64,000 bases of DNA from Catenuloplanes indicus. GTDB lineage: Bacteria > Actinomycetota > Actinomycetes > Mycobacteriales > Micromonosporaceae. The position numbers and the translations under genes are program-made. The stretch covers positions 4,154,001 to 4,218,000 of the forward strand of contig NZ_JAUSUZ010000001.1 in the NCBI RefSeq assembly GCF_030813715.1. Direction: 5' to 3'. This document shows positions 21,456-30,890 of this stretch, in pieces. The notes below the pieces were generated by a model. The model was not told the DNA's origin. It did not search any database and was given only the letters and a program-made list of their open reading frames with translations. The first letter of the stretch is position 1. Each line of letters starts with the position of its first letter.

Positions 21456-23449
21456 CCGCGTTCGAGTCCAATACGAACAGCGCGGACGGCAACGCGACCG
21501 TCGGCGCCCAGATCGGATATCTGCAGCTCACCGTCGTTCATGAGGCACCCACCTACCACCTCCCGCCCGGCGCGTCCCCGGAGGAGCGCTTCACGTTCGG
21601 CTTGCGTTATCTGGCGGGCGGCGTGCCATCGACCGCGCTGGCGCAGATCGAGAAGGCGATGGCGGCCGGCTACACGAACAGCCGGGTGCGCTTCTACTGG
21701 GTGCTGTCGATCCTCAGCGGCCGGACACTGAGCCAGCTGACCGACGAGGACGAACACCGCCTGCGGAGCGCACTCGACTGGCCCCGGCTGCGCGCCGACG
21801 ACGAATGGGTGGAGGGGCTGCGCGTCATCGAGCGCTTCCTCACCGCGCTGGACACCCCCAAGGACGACCCGCAGACCGCGATCAAGGCATTCGACGAACT
21901 GCCGGCGCTTCAGCGCCGGGAGATCCTGCGCCACTTGGAGCTGTTCCTCAAGGACAAGGTGCAGGACGCGATGTGGAAGCGCGCCCTGGAGCAGGCCCGG
22001 GCGGATCAGAACCGCGGCGACCGGCAGAACCGGGTGTGGATGTACTTCCAGCCCGACCCACGGGCACCGCGGGCCGCCACGCCGGCGCCCGTCTCCACCA
22101 CGGTGCGTGATCGGGCTCTCGCCTGGGCGGCGAGCGCGGTCGCAGTCACTGCCCTCGTCCTGCTCACGGTGCTGTCCGGTGTCGGCTGGCCGCTTCTCGC
22201 GTGGTTCACGGGCGTGGCCGGCGCGATCCTGACCGCTCGGCCCGCCCTTGAGTGGCACTACCGGCTCATCCGCCTCCGGGCCGAGGAACGGGCACATGAG
22301 GTCTTCATCCAGCCGCAGGCCGCGCCGGAGGGCGGCTTCGCCGATGACGTCGACCGGTTGTTCCGCCGGTACATCGGCCGCTACCGCCCGCCGGACATCA
22401 CCAAGGACGACTGGATCATGCAGACCTCGGGCATCCATCGCACCGTTCGCAACGAGATCGTCACCTCGTTCCGGGACACGGCGACGCGGGCCGAAGAGAT
22501 CGCCTGGCTGGTCCGGCACCGCGTCGGCGACGTGCGGACCCGCTGGCAGAACGGCACGCTATGGTCCTACCGCGAGCGGCTCCGGATGCCGGTCCGTGAG
22601 CGTCTGCTGGTGGTGCTCGGGCTGAGCGTCCTGGCCGGCAGCGGCGTGTGGATGCTGTCGGCCGCGCTCCGGCAGGAGCCGTTGCGGGCGTCGGTCACGG
22701 TCGTGATCGCGGTGATCGCCTGCCGGGTCGCCGTCACCGGATGGCTTCGGATCACAGCCGAGGAGCGCCGGTACGCCGCGGATCTGGCCGAGTCCGAGGC
22801 ACGTCTGGCGGGCGACACCCGGGCCTTCGAAAGGTGGACCACCAAGCTGTCCCGCCGGCCCAGTGACCGGGAGATGGCGACGTGGCTGGACTGCGACCGC
22901 CGGATCCTGATGGACCGGGCGATGCAGCACTACAACCTGGCTCCGCGGCACGTCATAGCGAGCGCCTTCATCACCGGGCCGGGCCGCCTCACCCAGCGCG
23001 CCCGCGTACGCCGGGGCCCGTGGCGGTTCTCGCAGTACCAGGTCCGGGTGTTCCTGCTGACCCAGGATGGCGTGCGTCAGATGACCGCGAACCTCGACTT
23101 CTCGACCGGCGAGTTCCAGATCCGCAACCGCACCAACTACCGCTACGAGGCGGTCGCATCGGTGCACGTCACCGAGGTGCACCGGTCCCGGCCGCGGTTC
23201 CGGCTGACACTGCTGAACGGCGAGCCGATCGACGTGGAGGTGACCGGCGACGATCTGCTGCCACCGGAGGCACAGCCCGACTCGGACGTCGCGGAGGTGG
23301 TGTCACTGGACTCCAGCGGCCTGCGAAACACGTTGCATGTTCTTGAGGGCATCGCGGCGGAAGGGAAGCAGTGGGTGCGCCTCGACCGGCAGCGCCGGGG
23401 CAACCGAGTCTCGATGCTGAAGAAGACCATCGACTCCCTGATGCACTGA
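21452..23449 (+). CDS. Four-helix membrane protein with N-terminal GNATVGAQIG motif, unknown function
   Basis: 665 residues from a GTG at 21452 inside the previous gene's stop (GTGA). Residues 13-22 (GNATVGAQIG) repeat the motif found in the upstream nucleosidase. A soluble helical region follows (residues 40-215; ERFTFGLRYLAGGVPSTALA). Two hydrophobic pairs lie near residues 222-263 and 388-435. The C-terminal half is soluble, with beta-rich sequence near QYQVRVFLLTQDGVRQMTAN. I do not recognise an enzyme domain. The coupling and shared motif suggest it is the membrane partner or sensor for the nucleosidase. A strong terminator follows. Confidence 0.75.
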   Translation: MTAFESNTNSADGNATVGAQIGYLQLTVVHEAPTYHLPPGASPEERFTFGLRYLAGGVPSTALAQIEKAMAAGYTNSRVRFYWVLSILSGRTLSQLTDEDEHRLRSALDWPRLRADDEWVEGLRVIERFLTALDTPKDDPQTAIKAFDELPALQRREILRHLELFLKDKVQDAMWKRALEQARADQNRGDRQNRVWMYFQPDPRAPRAATPAPVSTTVRDRALAWAASAVAVTALVLLTVLSGVGWPLLAWFTGVAGAILTARPALEWHYRLIRLRAEERAHEVFIQPQAAPEGGFADDVDRLFRRYIGRYRPPDITKDDWIMQTSGIHRTVRNEIVTSFRDTATRAEEIAWLVRHRVGDVRTRWQNGTLWSYRERLRMPVRERLLVVLGLSVLAGSGVWMLSAALRQEPLRASVTVVIAVIACRVAVTGWLRITAEERRYAADLAESEARLAGDTRAFERWTTKLSRRPSDREMATWLDCDRRILMDRAMQHYNLAPRHVIASAFITGPGRLTQRARVRRGPWRFSQYQVRVFLLTQDGVRQMTANLDFSTGEFQIRNRTNYRYEAVASVHVTEVHRSRPRFRLTLLNGEPIDVEVTGDDLLPPEAQPDSDVAEVVSLDSSGLRNTLHVLEGIAAEGKQWVRLDRQRRGNRVSMLKKTIDSLMH

Positions 23450-23454
23450 CGCGA

Positions 23455-23486
23455 AACGCCCCGGAGCCGGCGGGCTCCGGGGCGTT
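23455..23486. terminator. Bidirectional terminator between operon and groEL
   Basis: Perfect 14-bp arms (aacgccccggagcc and ggctccggggcgtt) with a 4-nt loop between two convergent genes. The flanking a/t ends serve either direction. Confidence 0.92.
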
Positions 23487-23499
23487 CAGACACGTCGGG

Positions 23500-25179
<1,680 letters not shown>

Positions 25180-25227
25180 TCACGCCGTCGGGCGCGAAAC
25201 CGCTGGAGAACCGCCTATGAGCGCAGA

Positions 25228-25262
25228 CAGCCCCGGCCCCCGCGAAACGGGTTCCGGGGCTG
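25228..25262 (-). terminator. groES-groEL intercistronic hairpin
   Basis: The arms cagccccgg and ccggggctg (9 bp) lie between groES and groEL without a U-tract. It may stabilise the groES message or lower groEL readthrough, adjusting the ratio of the two chaperonins. Confidence 0.55.
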
Positions 25263-25285
25263 ACCGCAGAGAATTACTTAGAAAG

Positions 25286-25600
25286 TCACTTCTCGATGAC
25301 GGCGAGCACGTCGCGCGCGGAGAGCACGAGGTACTCGGCGCCGGCGTACTTGACCTCGGTGCCGCCGTACTTCGAGTAGATGACGGTGTCGCCGACCTTC
25401 ACGTCAACCGGGATGCGGTTGCCCTTGTCGTCGACGCGGCCGGGTCCGACGGCGACGACGGTCCCCTCCTGCGGCTTCTCCTTGGCGGTGTCGGGGATCA
25501 CGATGCCCGACGCCGTGGTGGTCTCGGCCTCGTTCGCCTGGACGAGGATGCGGTCCTCGAGCGGCTTGATCGCAACCTGGGTCGCGGTAGTCACGGGCAT
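25286..25600 (-). CDS. groES: 10-kDa co-chaperonin GroES
   Basis: 104 residues; GroES caps the GroEL chamber. The mobile loop ([20 protein letters not shown]) and the sequence [17 protein letters not shown] are canonical. The ATG at 25600 is close behind GGAGG; a GTG two codons in (25594) has slightly better spacing, so the first two residues are uncertain. It is first gene of a groES-groEL operon, about 170 nt downstream of CIRCE-type operators. Confidence 0.96.
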   Translation of the reverse strand: MPVTTATQVAIKPLEDRILVQANEAETTTASGIVIPDTAKEKPQEGTVVAVGPGRVDDKGNRIPVDVKVGDTVIYSKYGGTEVKYAGAEYLVLSARDVLAVIEK

Positions 25601-25771
25601 ACCCTCCTGGGGTACTGGTGTCGTTACCGACCATGCGTGCGCGAACGCGCGCTGGACGGCGTCAATCTGCCTCATGCCACCGGGCGGGCCGTCGTCGCGG
25701 GTGCCGGACCGCCAGGCGTTGCTCCCGGGACGGGCCCGGGAAGCTTGGTGCTCCCGGGATGCCCCGGAAGG

Positions 25772-25798
25772 CTGGCACCCACCCATGGCGAGTGCTAA
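25772..25798. promoter_or_regulatory. Degenerate CIRCE element (second HrcA site)
   Basis: ctggcaccc, nine bases, then gagtgctaa. The right arm is a perfect CIRCE half and the left arm matches 6 of 9. The 9-9-9 geometry is exact, 19 nt from the better site at 25818-25844. Confidence 0.6.
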
Positions 25799-25817
25799 CG
25801 GAAGGTTATTCCGGTGG

Positions 25818-25844
25818 CTAGCACTCCGTCAAGGAGAGTGCCAA
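25818..25844. promoter_or_regulatory. CIRCE operator (HrcA site) upstream of groES
   Basis: ctagcactc, nine bases, then gagtgccaa. Compared with TTAGCACTC-N9-GAGTGCTAA each arm has one mismatch. CIRCE binds the repressor HrcA in heat-shock control. It lies in the gap shared with the divergent methyltransferase gene. Confidence 0.88.
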
Positions 25845-25890
25845 CACCCCGCGCGCCGCGGCGAACCGGGCCGCCCGGGAGGATGACAGG

Positions 25891-27075
25891 GTGGAGCTGG
25901 ATCTGCTGCGTACCCCCGAGGGAGAGGCCGCGCTCGCCGCGGCCGCGGCGACGGACGGCGGTGACGCGCTGGCCGCGGCTGCCGGGCTGCGGCGTGCCGG
26001 TTTTCCGCCGGAGCTGGCCTCGGCCGCGCTGACCCAGGCCGAGCTGCGCCGGCGCGCGGTCGCGAAGTTCGGCGCGGACGCGGACGTCATGTTCTTCACC
26101 CGCGCCGGGCTGGAGCAGGCCACCCGCGCCACGGTGGCGGCACGCCGGGCGGCCAGGCTGCACGCCGCGGGCGTACGCGTGCTGGCCGATCTGGGTTGTG
26201 GTCTCGGCGCGGACGCGATCGCGGCGGCCCGGACGGGCATCCGCGTGCGGGCCGTGGAGGCCGACCCGCACACCGCGGCGCTGACCACGGCCAACGCGGC
26301 CGCGCTGGGACTGACCGGCCTGATCACGGTGACCACCGGAGACGCCACCGAGGCCGACCTGACCGGCGTGGACGCGGTGTTCTGCGACCCCGCCCGGCGT
26401 GCCTCGAAGACCGGCCGGCGCGTCTTCGACCCGGCGTCGTTCTCCCCGCCCTGGGACTTCGTGGCCGGGCTGGCCGCACGCGTGCCGCGTACCGTGCTGA
26501 AGCTCTCCCCCGGCATCGATCACGAGCTGATCCCGGACGGCGCGGAGGCGGAGTGGGTGAGCGTGGGCGGCGACGTGGTGGAGGCCGCGTTCTGGTGCGG
26601 GCCGCTGGCCGGTGTGCCGCGCCGCGCCGCGGTGCTGCCGGACGGCGGCGAGCTGACCGGCGAGCCGGACGTGCCCGCCGGGGTCGGCGGCGTGCGGCGG
26701 TACGTCTACGACCCGGACGGCGCGGTCGTGCGGGCACACCTGGTGGCCGCGTTCGCGGATCGGGTCGGCGGCGTCCTGGCCGACCCGCAGATCGCCTACG
26801 TCTATGCGGACACGCCGGTGGCGACCGGTTTCGGCCGCTGCCTGGAGGTACTGGACACGATGCCGTTCTCGCTGAAGCGACTGCGCGCCGAGCTGCGGCG
26901 GCGCGAGGTGGGCCGGGTCGAGATCCTCAAGCGCGGTTCCGCGCTCGACGTCGCCCAGTTGCGTCGTGACCTGCGACTCAGCGGTCCGGAGGAGTTGTCG
27001 CTGGTGCTCACCCGGGTGGCCGACGCCCCCGTAACGTTGCTCTGTCGGCCCGTACCGTCGAGGAATATGTCTTGA
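25891..27075 (+). CDS. Class I SAM-dependent methyltransferase with THUMP-like domain
   Basis: 394 residues from a GTG at 25891 behind GGGAGGATGACAGG. The Rossmann methyltransferase core has motif I VLADLGCGLGADAIAAA, the acidic residue after strand 2 (VRAVEADPHTAAL), and a DPARR sequence (AVFCDPARRAS) that resembles the catalytic-loop region of nucleic-acid methyltransferases. The C-terminal part (FGRCLEVLDTMPFSLKRLRA) matches the THUMP-like domain of an actinobacterial family. It probably methylates RNA, but the target is unknown. It is divergent from groES, a placement I recall from related genomes. Confidence 0.82.
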   Translation: MELDLLRTPEGEAALAAAAATDGGDALAAAAGLRRAGFPPELASAALTQAELRRRAVAKFGADADVMFFTRAGLEQATRATVAARRAARLHAAGVRVLADLGCGLGADAIAAARTGIRVRAVEADPHTAALTTANAAALGLTGLITVTTGDATEADLTGVDAVFCDPARRASKTGRRVFDPASFSPPWDFVAGLAARVPRTVLKLSPGIDHELIPDGAEAEWVSVGGDVVEAAFWCGPLAGVPRRAAVLPDGGELTGEPDVPAGVGGVRRYVYDPDGAVVRAHLVAAFADRVGGVLADPQIAYVYADTPVATGFGRCLEVLDTMPFSLKRLRAELRRREVGRVEILKRGSALDVAQLRRDLRLSGPEELSLVLTRVADAPVTLLCRPVPSRNMS

Positions 27076-27144
27076 TCTGCCGAAATGCGGGCCTCAGCCG
27101 GGCATAGTGGGATTTGTCCTCTGAAGCGGATGAAAGGTCCACGT

Positions 27145-28221
27145 ATGCGCCGCGGTCTCGCCACCCTCACCGCCGCCATCGTCGCGGCCGGCTCGATCGC
27201 CGCCTGCGGAGGTGACGACGCGGCCGACGACGCGATCCCGAAGATTGCCGTGATCCTTCCGGACAGCTCGTCGTCCGACCGCTGGGAGACGGCGGACCGC
27301 AAGTTCCTGGAGAGCGCGTTCCAGAACGCCGGCATCTCGTTCGACATCCAGAACGCGCAGGGCGACAAGACCGCGTTCCAGTCCATCGCCGACCAGCAGA
27401 TCACCAACGGCGCCACGGTGCTGATGATCGCCAACCTGGACTCCGGCACCGGCAAGGCGGTCCTGGACAAGGCACGGGCCAAGGGCGTCGCCACGATCGA
27501 CTACGACCGGCTCACGCTCGGCGGCGGCGCCGAATACTACGTCTCGTTCGACAACGTGGCCGTCGGCAAGCTCCAGGGCGAGGGCCTGCAGCAGTGCCTG
27601 ACCGCACTGAAGGCCACCAAGCCGGTGATCGCGGAGCTGCACGGCTCCCCCACCGACAACAACGCCACGCTGTTCAAGGAGGGCTACCAGTCCGTGCTGA
27701 ACCCGCTCTACCAGAGCGGCGCCGCCGTGAAGGGCCCGGAGCAGGCCGTCCCGGACTGGAGCAACACGGAGGCCGGCAAGATCTTCGAGCAGATGCTCAC
27801 GCAGAGCCCGAACATCCGCGGCGTGCTGGCCGCGAACGACGGCATGGGCAACGCGGTCATCCAGGTGCTGAAGCGGAACAACCTGAACGGCAAGGTGCCG
27901 GTCACCGGCCAGGACGCGGACGTGCAGGGCCTGCAGAACATCCTCGCGGGCGACCAGTGCATGACCGTCTACAAGGCGATCAGGGAAGAGGCCAACGCGG
28001 CCGCGAAGCTCGCCATCTCACTGGCCAAGGGCGAACGCCAGGAGGTCACCGGCAAGGTCGCCGACCCGGAGAGCGGCCGCGAGGTCCCGTCCGTGCTGCT
28101 CACTCCGAAGGCGATCTTCCGGCAGGACGTGAAATCCGTGGTCGTCGACGGCTACGTCACCCGCAGCGAGCTGTGCACCGACGCGTTCGCCGCGGCCTGC
28201 CAGGAGCTCGGCATCTACTGA
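27145..28221 (+). CDS. Sugar ABC transporter substrate-binding lipoprotein (xylose/ribose type), orphan paralog
   Basis: 358 residues from the ATG at 27145 with GAAAGG upstream. The lipoprotein signal is LATLTAAIVAAGSIAACGG (lipobox IAAC). The rest is a periplasmic-binding-protein type I fold (KIAVILPDSSSSDRWETADR; VIAELHGSPTDNNATLFKEG) like XylF. It should capture a monosaccharide outside the membrane. A close paralog, about three quarters identical by eye, lies at 29744-30826 with its own ATPase and permease, while this copy has none. It may use the neighbouring transporter with different affinity. ybaK follows by 17 nt. Confidence 0.88.
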   Translation: MRRGLATLTAAIVAAGSIAACGGDDAADDAIPKIAVILPDSSSSDRWETADRKFLESAFQNAGISFDIQNAQGDKTAFQSIADQQITNGATVLMIANLDSGTGKAVLDKARAKGVATIDYDRLTLGGGAEYYVSFDNVAVGKLQGEGLQQCLTALKATKPVIAELHGSPTDNNATLFKEGYQSVLNPLYQSGAAVKGPEQAVPDWSNTEAGKIFEQMLTQSPNIRGVLAANDGMGNAVIQVLKRNNLNGKVPVTGQDADVQGLQNILAGDQCMTVYKAIREEANAAAKLAISLAKGERQEVTGKVADPESGREVPSVLLTPKAIFRQDVKSVVVDGYVTRSELCTDAFAAACQELGIY

Positions 28222-28238
28222 CCGATACCCTTGGGCTC

Positions 28239-28733
28239 GTGGCGAAGTCTGCGAGCAAGGCCGGCGGCACCCCGGCGACGACGCTGCTCACCCGGCAGAA
28301 GATCGCGTTCACCGCGCACACGTACGAGGTCGACCCCAAGGCCACCTCCTACGGCGAGGCGGCCGCGTCCGCGCTCGGCGTCGCACCGACGCGCCTGTTC
28401 AAGACGCTGGTCGCAACCGTTGACGGCCAACTCGCGGTCGGCGTGGTCCCGGTCTCGGCCTCCCTGGACCTGAAGGCGCTGGCGGCCGCGCTCGGCGGCA
28501 AACGCGCCACGATGGCCGACCCGGCCGCCGCCGAACGCGCCACCGGCTACGTGACCGGCGGCATTTCTCCGTTCGGCCAGCGCTCCCGCCTCCGAATCGT
28601 GGTCGACTCGTCCGCGGAGGGCCAGGAGACCGTCTTCGTCTCCGGCGGGCGTCGCGGACTCCAGGTCGAGGTCCCGCCGTCCGCCTTTCCGGACGCCGCC
28701 GGTGCGATCTTCGCACCTATCGCCACTGGTTGA
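28239..28733 (+). CDS. ybaK: Cys-tRNA(Pro)/Cys-tRNA(Cys) deacylase YbaK family
   Basis: 164 residues from a GTG at 28239. YbaK clears cysteine mischarged on tRNA(Pro). The family sequence is clear: TYEVDPKATSYGEAAASALG, RLFKTLVATVDG with its Lys, KRATMADPAAAERATGYVTG and GGISPFGQRSRL. Size is normal. It begins 17 nt after the orphan sugar-binding gene, so it may share its transcript, though the functions are unrelated. A repeat island follows. Confidence 0.92.
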   Translation: MAKSASKAGGTPATTLLTRQKIAFTAHTYEVDPKATSYGEAAASALGVAPTRLFKTLVATVDGQLAVGVVPVSASLDLKALAAALGGKRATMADPAAAERATGYVTGGISPFGQRSRLRIVVDSSAEGQETVFVSGGRRGLQVEVPPSAFPDAAGAIFAPIATG

Positions 28734-29011
28734 GGGCTGCGTTTCGCGTAAATACTGATGGGTCCGCTCGCGGCGTGGTGCGGTCCGCTCGCTCCGGCCC
28801 TGTTGCCCATTCCCCGGGCTTGCGCCCGCCGCACCCAGTCCTGCTTCGGCACTCGACCCTGGAGCGGCACGCGACCCCACAGCGGCATTCAGGTCGCGCT
28901 CACTCGGCCTTGCTTCGGCAATCTGGCTCTGTCGACGCTCTGCGCCCGATATGTCGTTATATGTCGCCCCACATGGAGTGCGCTGACCGTCGGTGATCGA
29001 CGCTGCCGCGC

Positions 29012-29094
29012 CCTGGGTGATCAATCAGTGGAGCGTCAGGTATATCAACTTCGCTAGATGACCTCCGTTTTGCTCCACTGATTGATCACACAGG
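29012..29094. repeat. Palindromic repeat stem-loop (copy 2)
   Basis: An 18-bp perfect stem (29017-29034 with 29072-29089) plus further pairs after one mismatch, around a 37-nt loop. It is the counterpart of 9307-9393; the loop core atatcaacttcgctagatg and the downstream gcttcgg...cggcggatg...tcacc...gcgcggc are shared. Changes in one arm only (gggtgatc for tgtgtgatc) leave most of the stem intact. Confidence 0.85.
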
Positions 29095-29274
29095 CTTCGG
29101 TCCCACGGCGGATGTGATCACCAGGCGCGGCGAGCGAGGGTACGGAAGGCATCGGCGAGCAAGCCGCTTGGGGCGGCAAGCCGGGTGCCAAGGAGCGAGC
29201 CCCTCCAGAGCACACCGGGGAGCAAGCTGCAGCGGGCTGCAAATCACGCGGAAGCGCACACCACGCTGAACCGC

Positions 29275-29376
29275 ACCGCACGGAAACGCGCACCGCACGG
29301 AACCGCACACCGCACGGAACCGCACACCGCACGGAACCGCACACCGCACGGAACCGCACGCCACGCGGAAGCGCAC
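29275..29376. repeat. 17-bp tandem repeat array, six units
   Basis: accgcacggaaccgcac recurs at 29275, 29292, 29309, 29326, 29343 and 29360, the middle ones perfect; degenerate units flank it from about 29241 to 29390. As in the first island, a tandem array lies beside the palindromic repeat. Confidence 0.88.
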
Positions 29377-29743
29377 GCCACGGAAGCGGCAGCAGCCCAA
29401 GCAGGTGGATCCGCGAACCCGCGGTCACACAAGCCGCACGGAAGGCAAGCAGCGCCGGGCAGAAGCCGCGCGGAGACGTGACCACGCCGCGCCGCAAGCC
29501 GCGCGAGCAGGTAAGCCGTACACGGCAAGCCGCGCCGGGGAGCCCTCCGCACCCGGGGGCGCGGGGGCGTACCACGGCGTTAGTTGATCTTGCATTTTGG
29601 GCGTGTGTCGGGCGTGTTGCGAAATTGTTATGCCACTAAACAAAAGAGGGGGTTGTGCCACGCGCCACAGGCGAAATACGTTGCCGGACACAACAAATCT
29701 TCGATATCGCAGGGAGCTTCACCACACGAAAGGACCATGCACA

Positions 29744-30826
29744 ATGCGCAGAGTCCTGACCACGCTGGCCGCGGCCGGCCTTGCTGCGGGCACGCTCGTC
29801 GCGTGCGGCGACGACTCGGGCACCGGGGACGCGCGACCCGCCAAGATCGGCGTCATTCTGCCGGACAGTGCCTCGTCGAACCGCTGGGAGACGGCGGATC
29901 GGAAGTATCTTGAGGCGGCGTTCAAGGCGGCTGGCGTCGAGTATGACATTCAGAACGCGCAGGGCGACAAAAACGCGTTCCAGACCATCGCGGACCAGAT
30001 GATCACGAACGGCACCACGGTTCTGATGATCACCAACCTCGATTCCGGCACCGGTAAGGCCGTGCTCGACAAGGCGAAGAGCCAGGGTGTGGCCACGATC
30101 GACTACGACCGGCTCACGCTCGGCGGCAGCGCGGAGTACTACGTGAGCTTCGACAACGTGCAGGTGGGCAAGCTGCAGGGCGAAGGTCTGCAGAAGTGCC
30201 TGACCGACCTGAAGGTGACCAAGCCGGTCGTCGCGGAGCTGCACGGCTCGCCCACCGACAACAATGCCACGCTGTTCCAGCAGGGCTACGAGTCGGTGCT
30301 GAACCCGCTGTACGAGAACGGCACCTACATCAAGGGGCCGCAGGAGCCGGTGCCGCAGTGGAACAACACCACGGCCGGCACGATCTTCGAGCAGATGCTC
30401 ACCCAGACGAACAACAAGATCGACGGCGTGCTGGCCGCGAACGACGGGCTCGGCAACGCGGTCGTGACCGTGCTGAAGCGGAACGGCCTGAACGGCAAGG
30501 TGCCGGTCACCGGCCAGGACGCGGACGTGCAGGCGCTGCAGAACATTCTCGTCGGCGACCAGTGCATGACCGTCTACAAGGCGGTCAAGCAGGAGGCGGA
30601 CGCGGCGGCCGAGCTGGCCATCGCGCTGTCGAAGGGCGAGCGGAAGGACGTGCCGGGCAAGGTCACCGATCCGGAGACCGGCCGGGAGGTTCCGTCCGTG
30701 CTGCTCACCCCGAAGGCGATCTTCTTCGATAGCGTCAAGGACGTGGTCGCGGACGGTTACTGGACCGCGGCGCAGCTGTGCACCGGTGTGTACGCGGTCA
30801 AGTGCACCGAGGCCGGCGTCAGCTAG
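29744..30826 (+). CDS. Sugar ABC transporter substrate-binding lipoprotein (XylF-like)
   Basis: 360 residues from the ATG at 29744 with GAAAGGA 9 nt upstream. Lipoprotein signal VLTTLAAAGLAAGTLVACG. The periplasmic binding fold matches XylF-like proteins (KIGVILPDSASSNRWETADR, IDYDRLTLGGSAEYYVSFDN). It is the first gene of a binding protein - ATPase - permease - ROK regulator set, so it feeds this importer, probably for xylose or a similar monosaccharide. A GC-rich hairpin separates it from the ATPase, a common way to make more binding protein than membrane parts. Confidence 0.92.
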   Translation: MRRVLTTLAAAGLAAGTLVACGDDSGTGDARPAKIGVILPDSASSNRWETADRKYLEAAFKAAGVEYDIQNAQGDKNAFQTIADQMITNGTTVLMITNLDSGTGKAVLDKAKSQGVATIDYDRLTLGGSAEYYVSFDNVQVGKLQGEGLQKCLTDLKVTKPVVAELHGSPTDNNATLFQQGYESVLNPLYENGTYIKGPQEPVPQWNNTTAGTIFEQMLTQTNNKIDGVLAANDGLGNAVVTVLKRNGLNGKVPVTGQDADVQALQNILVGDQCMTVYKAVKQEADAAAELAIALSKGERKDVPGKVTDPETGREVPSVLLTPKAIFFDSVKDVVADGYWTAAQLCTGVYAVKCTEAGVS

Positions 30827-30839
30827 AGCCGGAGAGAAC

Positions 30840-30872
30840 CGCGCCGCCCGGGACGACGTTCCGGGCGGCGCG
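30840..30872 (+). terminator. Intercistronic hairpin after sugar-binding gene
   Basis: 12-bp perfect arms (cgcgccgcccgg and ccgggcggcgcg) with a 9-nt loop and no U-tract, ending 18 nt before the ATPase start. Likely partial terminator or mRNA stabiliser that favours the binding-protein message. Confidence 0.75.
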
Positions 30873-30890
30873 CGAATCGCTAGGAGAGAT

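Larger units (their letters stand above)
28734..29743. other. Second repeat island and promoter region of the sugar transporter operon
   Basis: No credible gene is seen. Content in order: sequences resembling the outer arm of the palindromic element (tgttgcccattccccggg at 28801; cgcccgatatgtcgttatat near 28943), the stem-loop core (29012-29094), a 17-bp tandem array (29275-29376), Arg/Ala-biased GC-rich sequence to about 29570, and an AT-richer promoter region (29580-29743). The last part holds ttgtt-N9-aacaa at 29625-29643, a possible ROK-regulator operator (weak). Confidence 0.7.

Noticed and set aside
29054-29575. Reverse open frame of 173 codons in the second repeat island
   Set aside because: It consists of the 17-bp array and the palindromic repeat read in frame; Cys/Arg/Val repeats have no protein character.
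29625-29643. ttgtt-N9-aacaa as ROK operator
   Set aside because: Only five base pairs of symmetry in an AT-richer patch; kept as a remark in the promoter region, not as a separate site.
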